A DNA stretch of 64,000 nt from Cystobasidiopsis lactophilus (lineage: Eukaryota; Basidiomycota; Agaricostilbomycetes; Agaricostilbales; Chionosphaeraceae): contig BCIO01000004.1 in assembly GCA_001599975.1 (NCBI GenBank), forward strand, positions 2,701,328-2,765,327. The letters are read 5' to 3'. This document shows, piece by piece, positions 1 through 10,784 of this stretch. Each line of letters begins with the position of its first letter. Within the stretch, counting starts at the first letter, position 1. The notes below the pieces were generated by a model. The model saw only the letters and a list, made by a program, of their open reading frames with translations. It did no database searches and had not been told where the DNA came from. Position numbers and translations under genes: made by a program.

Positions 1-668
1 CGCTGTGCAACGATGAGTCTGAGACACCGACTCAAAACGAAACCTGGCTTACTTGGGGGTGCCAGTTCCGGGTCGGGTTTCGTTGATGATCTGCCACGTC
101 CTCGCAATGGTCGGGTCCATGTTCTTGAAGGGAGAGACGATGGGCCCGGGGTTCATCACTTCAAAACCGAGAGCCAGAGCGCATTCGACAGTCCCGGACT
201 CGACGGCTTGGCGAGCGAGGAAGGCAGCCGCAGAGCCTGAGGCACAGGCATTGTTGCAGTTGACAATGGGAATGGCAGCTGGAAGACAAAGGTCAGAGCC
301 GCGCGGGGCGCAAGGAAAGGTGAGTGCTCCACTCACTCATGCCCAGCTGGTAAAGGGTGCGCTGTCCACAGCCACTGTGTCCGTATGCGTAGGCAACGTC
401 TGGATTGCTTTAGTCAGCAAGGCAGTGTGTGGCGAGAGAAGCAGTCGAGAAAGGCGCACAGGCTTGCTCCACATCGTCGTAGTTGATGCCAGCGTCCAGC
501 AAGGCCTTGGTGGCAGCTTCCAAGCCAAGTTCATGGTACTGAACCTGCCCTCTGGGCTTCTGGAACGCGGTCACTGTGGTGGCGCCGGCACGGATTAGGC
601 TCTTCTTCGACGAGCAGAGCGAAAAGAAGCTCACTGCCAACGCCAACGATATATGACTTTCTGGGCAT
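1..668 (-). CDS. SCPx-type peroxisomal thiolase, N-terminal part (cut by window start)
   Basis: This gene runs off the left edge; about 150 N-terminal residues are visible. The start (ATG at 666-668) gives MPRKSYIVGVG, then an intron with GTGAGC donor, then TAFQKPRGQ, the usual opening of the SCPx/acetyl-CoA acetyltransferase-like thiolases. The block around positions 230-290 holds NCNNACASGS, which carries the nucleophilic cysteine, followed by FLARQAVESG and LALGFEVMNPG, all characteristic of the family. Family members cleave 3-ketoacyl-CoA, including 2-methyl-branched substrates from sterol side chains and pristanic acid, in peroxisomes. The C-terminus, where a PTS1 or SCP2 domain would lie, is outside the window. 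It is divergent from the racemase gene with 163 bp between start codons. Family assignment is firm; substrate is inferred. Confidence 0.88.
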
Positions 669-831
669 CTTTGCTTCGTTTTTCAAGAGATATTGTGAAG
701 AGAGAAAGTAAATATTTCAACCTCCTTGCGAGCGCAGGCCGCCGGCAATCATACGGAAAGGTGAGCTCCCTCAGTGAGGCCGTGCCGGCTTGCCTTTAAA
801 GTCCGCCTCCAAGAACTTTTCCTGCACAGCA
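669..831. promoter_or_regulatory. Shared divergent promoter, thiolase / racemase
   Basis: These 163 bp separate the start codons of two divergent peroxisomal genes and so must hold both promoters. The sequence shows an AT-rich stretch at about 671-712 and two copies of the palindrome GCCGGC at 741-746 and 784-789. The same pair occurs in the next divergent promoter at 4166-4323. No TATA box is obvious. Confidence 0.6.
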
Positions 832-2375
832 ATGGCCTCCAGTGGACCTCTGAAAGGCATCAAGGTGGTGGAATTCGCCGGTTTGGCGCCTGGCCCGTTC
901 GCCAGCAGTGAGGCCCGTTCAAGATCGGGGACAGCTTTGGCCAGATCTGAAAGCAGATGTCTTTCCGCAGTGCTCCTCGCGGACTTTGGCGCAGAGGTCA
1001 TTCGCATCGACAAGCCTGGTTCTTCATCCTCGGCGCCTCCAGACGTGCTTACCAGGCAAGTCGACCGTCATTAAACGAACAGACGGACGCGATTTAATTT
1101 AACTGCTTGCAATAGGCGGAAGCGGTCCATCGCTGTCTCGCCCAAGACCAAAGAGGGGCTGGACATCATCTTGAAGCTCATCTCGACCGCGGACGTCGTT
1201 ATAGACCCTTTCCGACCAGGAGTGCTCGAGCGACTTGGTCTTGGCCCCGCGGTGATCGCCTCCGCATCAAACAACCGCGCGATTTTGGCAAGGTTGACGG
1301 GCTTCCAGCGCACCGGCCCATGGGCCCAGAGAGCTGGGCACGATATTAACTATGTGGCTCTGAGCGGCGTTCTTGCGGTGAGCTCTCCGGCCAGTGCCGA
1401 CATCACAACACTGAAAAGCCTTTGCTCTCCCTTTTCAGATCCTGGCCCGACCAGAAGTGCCTCTTCCTCTTCCACCTCTCAATATACTGGCAGACTTTGC
1501 TGGGGGTGCCGTCATGTGCGTTGTAGGCATCTTGGTCGCCCTGTTCGAACGGTCCGTCAGCGGCAAGGGCCAGGTGGTCGAGGCCGACATGGTGAGTTCC
1601 TATCCCCTGTCTGGTCCAGTGCTAAGTAATCAACATGACAGCTCTCTGGGGCTCGTTATCTGGCAACCTTCCCTCTCATGGGCCAGATCGCAAATTCGGG
1701 CTCGACTTCCTGGGCCTTCCCACCGGGAGAAAATCTGCTGGATGGAGGTTCTCCTTGTGAGCGACCTTCAAACTGTTTACATAGCCGAGTCTCAATCGGT
1801 CGCGGGCAGTCTACAACACTTATGCTTGCGGCGATGGAAAATGCATCACGGTTGGAGCCATCGAGACCCAATTTTACAAGATCTTGCTGTAAGAAGCCAG
1901 GTTCGTCTCTCAACCTCAGGCTGATCAGGTCGCCTCCAGAGACACGCTCTATGCGATCTCGCCACCGCCGACTCCACAGCACTCGCAATTCCGCGAGCAG
2001 AACAATCGAAAGATGTGGCCCGATCTCAAGGTCTACCTCACGGCGACTTTCAAGTTGAAGGGACGGGATGAATGGACGTCCATCTTTCAAGAGCTAGACG
2101 CCTGCGTTGCACCGGTCTTGGATCCTTCTGAAGCTGCCGGCTCTGCCGAACCAGCTGCGGGCGTGCCCGAGATCACGCCTCATCTTTCAAGAACGCCTGG
2201 CTTGAGTGCCAAACAAGCGTCTGATAATGTAGGCAAGGAGTCGTTCATTCTACCTCCGGGGTCGCACACCACAGCCATCTTGCAAGAGCTAGGCCTCTCG
2301 GACAGCAAGATCTCCCAATTGAACGCTTCTGGGGCCGTCGAGAGTGTGAAATCGTATCGCACATCCAAATTGTAA
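832..2375 (+). CDS. Alpha-methylacyl-CoA racemase (CaiB/BaiF family) with PTS1
   Basis: AMACR interconverts (2R)- and (2S)-2-methylacyl-CoA so that branched chains can enter beta-oxidation. The start is [23 protein letters not shown]; the spliced continuation [16 protein letters not shown] is the family signature. Further on, [12 protein letters not shown] (catalytic His), ILADFAGG (catalytic Asp) and VGAIETQFY (catalytic Glu region) match racemases rather than formyl-CoA transferases. The protein ends in SKL, a canonical peroxisomal signal. At least five introns are needed; the one at 1056-1115 has a GC donor (GCAAGT) in place of GT, and splicing it restores the expected RRKRSIAV block. The stop codon lies 15 nt from that of the convergent dehydrogenase. 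A longer in-frame start at 790 adds 14 residues that do not look like family sequence. Confidence 0.9.
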
Positions 2376-2390
2376 TGCAAAGCACGCGTA

Positions 2391-4165
2391 TCAGAGTTTG
2401 GACTTTTGCTTCTTGGCCTGGTTGGCCTTGCCGAACCCAAACAATTTCTTTGCCACGTTGCGCATCTGGATTTGCTCCGACCCTTCCGTGATGCGGTAGC
2501 GCCTGTGGTGGCGATACATGTGCTCTAATAGCGGTCGGTCAGACGCGGTTTGCGCCCACAAAGGAGTAGGAAAAAACTAACCGAAGGGATAGTGTCGAGA
2601 ATAGCCTGTCCAAGCCTGTCAGCTGAGCTCCTGGCAGTAGTCGAGAGTAATCTTACCCATGCCACCGTGAACCTGGATGGCAAAGTCAGCCGCCTCGCAA
2701 GCCAGCTTGTTGGACCGGTAGTTGCACATCGAAACCCGATCGGAGAGGTGCTCGTTCACTTCGGCGCGGGTCATCTTGTCCATTTTACTGGCGGTGTCCC
2801 GGATAAGCATGCGAAGCATTTCGGCTTCGGTAGCAAAGTTGACCAAGGGGAATTGGATGGCTTGGTTGGAAGCAATTGGCTTGCCAAAGCTGAGACGCAA
2901 CTAGTTGAACTTTGCCTTGCCGGTCCGGCAACTTGAAGCACTCACAGCACACGTTCGTTGGCATACTTGACAGACGCATTGATACAATACACCGCTGCAC
3001 CTAGAGAGCTTGCTGCTTGTCGAATACGATTCTCGTTGAGGAAGACGCCCATCACGCTCAGCTGTTGGCTCCCTTGAGTCTCATGCCCAGTGTGGAAGAC
3101 ACAAAAAAACGAACCCCATCGCCTTCGGTGCCCATGATGGCCGAGTGCGGCACTCGGATATTCTTTAGTGTCACACGGGCGTGGTCGCTAGGCATGTTGA
3201 AGGTCCAAAGGCTGGGCGAGATGTCAATTGCCTGCCGGCCTTAAAGTAGTACAAAGCTCACTATTCTTCAATCTTGAGACCGGGGGCATTGATAGGCACC
3301 ACAAAGGCGGTCAGACCCTTTGCATCGCCGTCCTTGCCAGACGTGCGCGCAATGATGAGGTCGTGAGTGGCGATGTGCACCGCTGAAGCAGTTATTAGGA
3401 AAAGAGTATTCTATAGGAGATGTAGGCTTGCCTGTGTTCCAGATCTTTTCGCCATTGATGATCCAAGACTCGCCGTCCCGCACAGCTCTAGTTTCCATGT
3501 GCGTTGCATCACTTCCGTGGTTCGGTTCCTGGTACGCAATAAGCAATATTGCAGTGAAGGCAACTGATTGAGCTCACCGTCAAGCCAAAAGACATGTGGT
3601 ATTCGCCGGACAAGATTTTGGGCAGCAGCGTTCTCTTCTGCTCTTCCGAGCCCTTCGCGTGGATGATGATGGCCAAAGGCGCATTGCCGACTATAGCGTG
3701 CTCGTTCTGAATGTCACAGTGCAGGCCTGCTGGACGTCAGCAAGGGTAAAGGTCCGGTTGGTGTCAGTGTTAAGCCCACCGAGTCCCTTTGCCGTGAATG
3801 TCTCCCGGATAATAGCCACTGCTCGCGAAAGGTCAGCATTGGTTAAGCTGAGGAAGGGGGTTCCGCCCACTCTCCAAGTTGCCAATCGCCTCCCCACCCA
3901 GTGCTCGCGGAAAGGGGAGACGCCAGAAACCAGCTTGATCCGCCAAGTCTCGAGCCTTGTGGAGCAGGGCGTCCCATTCCTTGCGTGGCAGACCTCCTTT
4001 GTCCCAATCCGTGCGGGAGTGCTCGCGCCGGTAGTCAAAGAAGCGCTCGTTGTCGTCCTGGGCTTGCAGCGGCTTGATCTTGGCGTCGATGAAGGCGTCC
4101 AGCCGATCGAGCAGGTTCTGGATCTCGGGGGTGACGAGGTACTTTGTAGTGTCTGTCTCAATCAT
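2391..4165 (-). CDS. Acyl-CoA dehydrogenase with PTS1
   Basis: This is a flavin-dependent acyl-CoA dehydrogenase that would form a trans-2-enoyl-CoA. It starts MIETDTTKYLVTPEIQNLLDRL, with RFFDYRREHSRTDW about residue 45, a form I associate with bacterial catabolic dehydrogenases. The middle domain shows EPNHGSDATHMETRAVRDG and INGEKIWNTG (flavin and substrate contacts), and the C-terminal domain shows AIQVHGGMGKI. The last residues are KKQKSKL, a canonical PTS1, unusual because most fungal dehydrogenases are mitochondrial. Several short introns split the gene. It is divergent from the ACAD10/11-type kinase at 4324, with 158 bp between starts. In animals such a kinase and a dehydrogenase are fused in ACAD10/ACAD11, so the pair may act in sequence (inference). 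Confidence 0.88.
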
Positions 4166-4323
4166 GTTGCTTGAGAAGGTGCAAGACCAGAAAGGCAGAA
4201 GGTGGGGTTGGTCCAACGCGAGAGTGCGAGGCGTCGAATTCCCGCCGGCAGAGCAGCGCTCGCACAAGAGTGAAGTGGGCCGGCCTATTTTGCGTGCATC
4301 AAACTGCTCCCAACAGCATCGAA
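4166..4323. promoter_or_regulatory. Shared divergent promoter, dehydrogenase / kinase
   Basis: These 158 bp lie between the start codons of the divergent dehydrogenase and kinase. GCCGGC occurs twice, at 4244-4249 and 4279-4284. The arrangement suggests co-expression of the two proteins. Confidence 0.6.
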
Positions 4324-5964
4324 ATGGCAGCCCTGGACGACAAGGGGGTGGCCAACTTGGAGAGTTACCTCTCGCAACGCATCTCTTCTCTCCGACCACC
4401 GCTTCGAGTGTCCAAGTTTGCTGTCCGTTTCCCGCCTCTTGCGCGTGTGTCGAATCTGCTTGACATTGCTTGCTTGCACAGAACGGCCAGGTAGGCGTGG
4501 GCTTTTGAGGGCAAGCAGGACAGTTGATTAATGGAGTGGCCGTCCAGAGCAACCCGACGTTTTTGGTGCAGGATGCCAGGTTCGCGACTTTGACAACCCC
4601 AATCGTTGAATGGAGTGCTCATGGACGGACTGCAGTGGGTCCCGGTATGTGCTCCGACGGCGCCCACCCGGCAACCATCCGCCTTCGGCCCACAACGTGC
4701 AGCGAGAGTATGACATCCTCAGCGCCCTGCAGCACTACAACAGGGCCTTGACAGATGCCTCGAAGGCTGTCCCTGCCCCTCAAGTGTTCGCCATGTGCAA
4801 GGATGAGTCCATCATCGGCAGTCTGTTCTACATCATGGAGTTTCTGAACGTGAGTCTCGCCCTTTCTCCGCAGTGGCAAGACCTCATCTCACCCGGCTGA
4901 AAGGGTCGCATATTTACGGATGTCCGACTACCAGAGCTTAAACCCAACGAGCGGGCTGCATAGTAAGTGCACGGGTGTACATCGAAAATTACACCAACTG
5001 ATCAAGGACTGGCCCAGCTGGAAAGAGCTCATTCGAGTTCAAAGCTCTTTGGCGCGAGTGGATCCTTCCAAGCTGCCGTTCCCGTCAAATTTCTACAGCA
5101 ACCAGCCATTTTATGCGCGGCAAATCAAGTCCTTCGAGCGCATTGCCCGAACACAAGCCAGAGTGAAGGATGTAGAGACCGGCGAGGAATTGGGATTGAT
5201 GCCTGGCTTCGAAGAAGCGCTGGCATACCTCAAAAAGACCATGCCCAAGGGGGTTAATGATCAGGGGATTGCACACGGCGACTTGAAGGTAAGCTGCCCC
5301 CTCCTAATCTCAGACCTGAGTCACTTCTTACTGAATTGCTTTTTCAGATGGATAATGTGGTACGCACCGTGGGTTCGCGGGAGGCTGAAAGGCTCAATTC
5401 GATCCTCCAGGTGTTCCACCCAACCGAAGCTCGCGTAATTGGCATTCTAGACTGGGAGCTGTGCAGCCATGGGGCTCCTGTGAGTGTGATTGAACACTTT
5501 GACAAGGATACCAGGTCTGACCAGGCTGCTGAAGTTGGGCGATTTCATCAATGGCACTTCACCTTTTCTTCGGCCGGTCCAGCCAGACACGGCCTCAGCA
5601 TCAGATGCTTACCCTGGATTTGAAGGTGCTGATTTAACCAAACTGGGGGTGCCGCAGTACGAGGAGCTTCTCCAACTTTGGTGCGACGGGGCCGGTGTCG
5701 CTTACCCACCCCAGGAGATTGATTGGGCGACAGCTTGGTACTTCCTTCGCGTGAGCACTTCCTGATGCAACACCTTCCAGCAATTCAGTGCTGATTGTGA
5801 CTCAATTGTAGGGCGCGGTCATTGCCCAAGGCATTGCGGCCCGCTATGCTCAGCGGCAGGCCTCCAACGCCAAGGCTCAAGCATATGGCGAACGTCGGTT
5901 TATCAACATGGACATGACGCAGAAGTACATTCGGAAGCTGAAGTCCAGGGACTCCCACTTGTAG
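4324..5964 (+). CDS. ACAD10/ACAD11-type aminoglycoside phosphotransferase-like kinase, PTS1 variant
   Basis: This matches the N-terminal kinase domain of ACAD10/ACAD11. That domain is reported to phosphorylate 4-hydroxyacyl-CoA so that a dehydrogenase domain can remove the phosphate. Visible motifs in order are NGQSNPTFLVQDA (glycine-rich ATP loop), YVLRRRPPG (ATP lysine region), IMEFLNGRIF, AHGDLK-MDNVVFHPTE (catalytic loop) and IGILDWELCSHGAP (metal-binding DWE). The C-terminal half includes LGDFINGTSPF and WYFLRGAVIAQGIAARYAQRQA, also typical. The N-G-Q of the ATP loop sits on a 9-nt microexon at 4482-4490. The protein ends in SHL, which fits a relaxed PTS1. Here the kinase is a separate gene, not a fusion. 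Family is firm; the 4-hydroxyacyl-CoA role is inference from the mammalian relatives. Confidence 0.87.
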
Positions 5965-6206
5965 ACCTCCTCCTTCGCTGCCCCAAATAATAGCTCAGCG
6001 GGCCGCTGCCTCTCGCAAAGCTTGCACCATCCCCAGTAATGCACCTTGATTAGCCCCACTCGACGCGCCGCAGGTCTTCAGGCCTGAACACGCACTGAAC
6101 CTGTCGCATGTTAACCGACGCTGCACGGCAATAGCTGTGAAAGTCAACACAGCAACACGAGACATGGCCGGATTCAACGCCCCTTCGCCTCAATCAGCCT
6201 GCACTG

Positions 6207-7557
6207 ATGGCCAAACCTGCACCAAGGAATCAAGAAAAGCTGCTCATTGAAGACAACATCGAAGTGGAGGACATTGGTTCCGATGAATTTTCAGGTGGGT
6301 TTCTTCCAAATGTTGCGCCATGGAGCAAACCTTGACGACGTAAAGCATGTCAGCATCAACATTATGGAGCTTGAATGTCGCTAGAGGAGCATACGGCGGC
6401 CAATTGGTAGCGTACGCACCCCTTTGGCGCGCCGTTTTGAATCCTTAATACTAAGCGTAAACAATCCTAGGCAAGCAGCGCGCAGTGCGACGCACACAGT
6501 CAAACCCCATCTTTTCCTTCACTCTTTGCACGCCTACTTTTTGTCGGCAGCAAACGTCACGCTCCCAGTCAAATACAAGGTCACACGGCTCCGTGATGGC
6601 CGTGGATGTGCGTCGTCTCAGCTCGCTGTCTCGCAGAGGCTGTCTTGAAGCGGGCTTCGGCAGACTGCACGCGATTCGTCGTTGGAAAGCAAGGGGATCA
6701 CCCAGTCGTGTCTATCATGGCGTCGTTCAAGGCCAAGGAGGGCACACCCATCAGCTTGCAGATTCCCTTCCCAGACGGCATCCTTCACCCCGACCGATGT
6801 CCGCCGACGAGGGGTTCTGCTCAAATTGTCTTGCAAGCTGAGCGCGCGGCACCCTTGGAACTGGCCGATCTACCGAAAGACGGTTTTGCCACACCGAACC
6901 GGTTGCGTCGCAGCATAGAACTACGGATCGCAAGAGGTGAAGATCAGCCGGAGAACGCATCGAAGGTGGCGACCGCACGGCATCTGTACACCCAGTCGAC
7001 CTGGATGCGCTGCGTCAAGACCGAGACTTTGGATGAGGCAATGCAGAGGGTGAGCCCCTGCTTCAGCTCGTTTACGTCTAACGACTAACGTAGCCGATTT
7101 TCACATAGTGTATTATGGTTTACATCAGTGATTTCGACGTTCTTGGAGCTGGCGCAGAGGCAGTAAGTCCGGTCGGTAATTCGGAGGCTTCCGCTCAAGG
7201 CGCGACAGCTTGGCCTGACCCGTCAATCTCGGCCACGGTTGGCTATGATGGTCTCTCTGGACCACAGTCTTTCGTTTACACACAAGTGCGTGGTCCTGTT
7301 CGATACCTTCCGCGCGGCTGATCAGGGTGGCAAAAACTAGTAAGCTTGATTTGAACGATTGGGTTTTACATCACAAGCAGTGTCGGGCGGCAGGCGATGG
7401 CAGAGCACTTGTTCAATCTGTAAGCCGTCTCTGCTTTGGCCGGTCAATGCCTCAATGCTGACGACAAACACATAAGGCGATCTTTGGCCGTGACGGCTGC
7501 TTGGGAATGTTGATCACACAGGAAGGGGTGATGCGCCCTGAAGGCTGCAAGCTGTGA
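6207..7557 (+). CDS. TesB-type (acyl-CoA thioesterase II / ACOT8-like) thioesterase, PTS1 variant
   Basis: A double-hotdog acyl-CoA thioesterase releases free acids and CoA, often at the end of peroxisomal chain shortening. The chosen start (6207) gives MAKPAPRNQEKLLIEDNIEV. Family landmarks follow: RRAYGGQLVAQAA, HSLHAYFL, RLRDG, RFVVGKQGDHPVVSIMASF, QIPFPDG, then YISDFD, LDHSLSF, DWVLHHKQ, RALVQS and LITQEGVMR. The exons must be joined across at least six short introns. The end is PEGCKL; CKL fits the relaxed PTS1 consensus. It lies 242 bp after the kinase and 140 bp before the acyl-CoA oxidase, all on the same strand. The exact exon boundary near 6590-6665 is uncertain. Confidence 0.83.
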
Positions 7558-7697
7558 CGACTCTGTGTACGCAAAGTCTCTGGAAGGTGGCTACTGGGTC
7601 GCGGCCTTCGAGCGAGATTCAGGTTCCCGTCGGCATCAAGGAGGAGGAGGGCTATGGGGAGATTTATATGTAGAGCAGACCCTTAGAACCGTGACAG

Positions 7698-10670
7698 ATG
7701 GCTGCACTCCAACTTCCTTCGCATCTGGCCTTCTCCAGCGCGCTGGGTCCAGACATCCTTGAGCGCGAACGAGCAAATGTGCCCTTCGAACCCCTCGAGT
7801 TGTCGCGATTTCTGTATGGCCAGGAGCACCTCGACCGCCAGGCCAAGATCCTTGCTGTCTTGATCAAGGAGCCGGCCTTTGACAAGTCAAACCTCTACTA
7901 CTTGGGCCGGAACGAGCTCTTCGAATGGGGCCTCAAGAAAGAGAAGCGGTTTGCGGAACTGCAGCTGCAGCAAAAGTGGACGCCCGCAGAGATCACGATG
8001 GTGTGCTAGGACAATGTGTTTTCTGGGGGAGATGGTCTGATCACTCACATTGAAAGGCCGAAAACTTGCTGGACGTGTCGGCCGCCTTGCGCCTTCACAA
8101 GCTTGTCTACGTTGGCAAGTCTACTGCACCCTAAGCTTATACTATTGCTTGACTGTCTGGAGCAGAAACTATTCGTGGTCAAAGCACAGATGAGCAGAAG
8201 CGAGTGTTCTTGGGACCGGCAGAACGCTACGAGCAGATTGGGTGCTATGCGCAGACTGAACTCGGACATGGCTCCAATGGTATGGGGTCTCCATTAACAA
8301 TGAGAAACAAGCCCTAAGGTGAATTTATTACAGTGCAGGGCTTGGAGACAACCGCAACCTACGACAAGTCGAAACGGGAGTTCGTCCTGAACTCGCCAAC
8401 CGCCACAGCCACCAAAGTGAGCTCGGACCTGTCTTTAATCACAAGGCTGTAGTCTAAGAGAGTTCATTCAGTGGTGGCCCGGATGTGAGCTCTACCTCTG
8501 CTGTTCCCTCGACAGCTGGCTAAGCTTGGGCAGCTCTTGGACGAACGGCCGATCACGCCGTCGTTATCGCCCAGCTGGTTTCCAATGGCAAACGATTTGG
8601 CCCTCACCCATTTGTTGTGCCTATCAGAGATATGAAGACCCGCAAGCCCTTGCCCGGGCGTGTTATTGGTGAGCAATTCGCTCCGTGCAAGCGAGGCTGC
8701 ACATCTAAGCGTCATATGTACAGGTGACATCGGACCGAAAGTCGGAATCAATGCTGTGGACAACGGCTGCCTGAGCCTTTACAATGTTCGCATCCCCCAC
8801 TTCAACATGCTGGCCCGGTTCAGCTCGATCGATGCGCAATCGGGCAACTACAATGCACCCAAGCGCCCTCAGCTTGCTTATGGCAGTATGACGCAAGTGC
8901 GTGGAAGGCTGGTAAAGGACGCCTCGTCAGCCTTGGCCCGAGCTGCTACGATTGCGATCCGAGTGGGTTCGGTCCACATTTTTTACACAGGTTCTCAGAG
9001 CTGACAGCCCTTCAGTACTGCACCGTTCGCAAGCAGTCCTCCAAGGAATCTTCGCCCAAGGGTGTTGAGAACCAAGTCGTGGACTATCAGTCGGTCCAAA
9101 TCCGCATCTTCCCAGTCCTTGCAGCCGTATTTGCTTTCCACTTTAGTGGGCTTTCAAAATGCTGTGTGTTTCGTTTTGAGTCTAACTTGGCAACTCAACA
9201 GCGGGGGAAGCCATCTTTCAGCAAAGCGTCGAGAACAGTGCAAGAATCAGTCAAGGCGATCTTTCGCTTCTCGCTGAAACCCACGCTGCAACGTGTGCTT
9301 TGAAGAGTTACGCTACGATATACACCGCTGACGCAATGGAGCGATGTCGTCGAGCCTTGGGCGGACATGGTTACTCGCTGGCCTGCGGCCTTGGCATGGC
9401 GACGTACGCTGTCTTGTCGTGTTCATGATCGACTCTTGCTAACAACTCCACAAATAGTGGAGACTATGTCGGAGGTGTTACTGCGGAAGGCGATTCATAC
9501 ATGATCCCGGTCAGTACACCTCCGAATTCTCGACCACGCATCACTCACACTTTGTCAACAGCAACAAGTGGCTAAATATGTAGGTGCCATCAGATCTCGT
9601 ATATTGGACTGGTTAAATGTGCTTTCATGATAGCTCTTCAAAGCATACCGCAAAGTGGTGGGCGATCGCTCCGGAAAAGCGGCGAATGAAGCCGAGGCCT
9701 ATATCGCTGATTACTTATCCGGTCCGCTACAGTCTCACATTGCGCATTTATCACGATACTTATGTTGTGTCGAGCAGATCCACGGGCTACGTTCTCCTGG
9801 CAGTCGCCGAGTGCACCCCCTTCACCCGCCCAAGTACGTACTTCATTCACTCGCTCACCTGTCGTGGAAGCTGAGTGCGGTCTTAGTTCACAAGAGCATT
9901 TGGTCATCGTGCAGCCTATCTAATTGCACGGGCTGTGGAGAAGATGGACAAGGAGAGAGTTTTATTCGAGGACTTGCTGGGTATGTCTGTCGCCCAAAGC
10001 CACCGATATACCCACCTCACCGTGTGATGCAGTTGATGTCACACGCATTTCCATTGCCCACGCCCAGTTCCTCCTCGTCTCAAAGTTCGCCAGCGCAGTC
10101 GAATGTGCCCGCGTGAGCGCTCCGCTAAGCGAGTCCCTAAAGTGAGCTGGTTCGTTCTTTCTTTCTGGGTGTGTCTGACGTCTGTCTTCAGGATCTGTTT
10201 TCAACTTTTTGGTGGGTTTTGGGGGTTTTATTTACCGTGGCGAGTCAACGCTGAGTGCGAAGCAGCGTGCCACACAATGGACCAAGAGGCGGCCGACTTC
10301 CTGATTTCGGGGTTTTCAAAGGCACAGCAGCATGAGTGGCTAAGGCATCATAGTGAGTACTTTGATTCCCGGGAAATGCCTTACTTGACATGCGGTTCGC
10401 CAAGTCAATTCACACATGGCGGCTTTGCGCCCAATTGCGGTTGGACTGGTAGACAGTTTTGCGCTGCCCGACTACCTCTTGAACTCAACAGTGGGACGCT
10501 ATGACGGAAACGTGTACCCAGCCATCTTCGACTTCGCGGCGCGCTCTCGTAGGTCGATGCTTTAAGGCGGTGGCCCGATTGTTCTGATACTGGGCCCAGC
10601 GCTTAATACCGTGGACTGGAACCCTTCACTTGGAGCTAGCAGCGTTGTTGTCGGAAAATCAAAGCTGTAG
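7698..10670 (+). CDS. Peroxisomal acyl-CoA oxidase with PTS1
   Basis: Acyl-CoA oxidase makes 2-enoyl-CoA and hydrogen peroxide, the first step of peroxisomal beta-oxidation. The start MAALQLPSHLAFSS and the following ERERANVPFEPLELSRFLYG match the N-terminal oxidase domain. Next come YAQTELGHGSN (flavin-contact motif), GLETTATYDKSKREFVLNSP, WWPG, FVVPIRDMKT, GDIGPKVGINAVDNG, and in the C-terminal half RRALGGHGYSLACGL, next to the usual catalytic glutamate region, and the GDYVGGVTAEGD block. The final exon reads WNPSLGASSVVVGKSKL and stops at 10670, so it carries a canonical PTS1. The gene has many short introns. A little over 600 residues are expected, the usual family size. It is convergent with an SDR gene, with 114 bp between stop codons. 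Confidence 0.9.
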
Positions 10671-10784
10671 AAGGCCTATGCCTACAACATCGCAGCGCTT
10701 TGCATTTGCAACTTTGAGGCCTCTACTTGGTCTGCTTCACATAAGCTTTCAAAGTAGCAACCCGTACGAGCACCGACAAAAGCT

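Noticed and set aside
7565-7762. ORF between thioesterase and oxidase
   Set aside because: No family content; overlaps the oxidase start in another frame.
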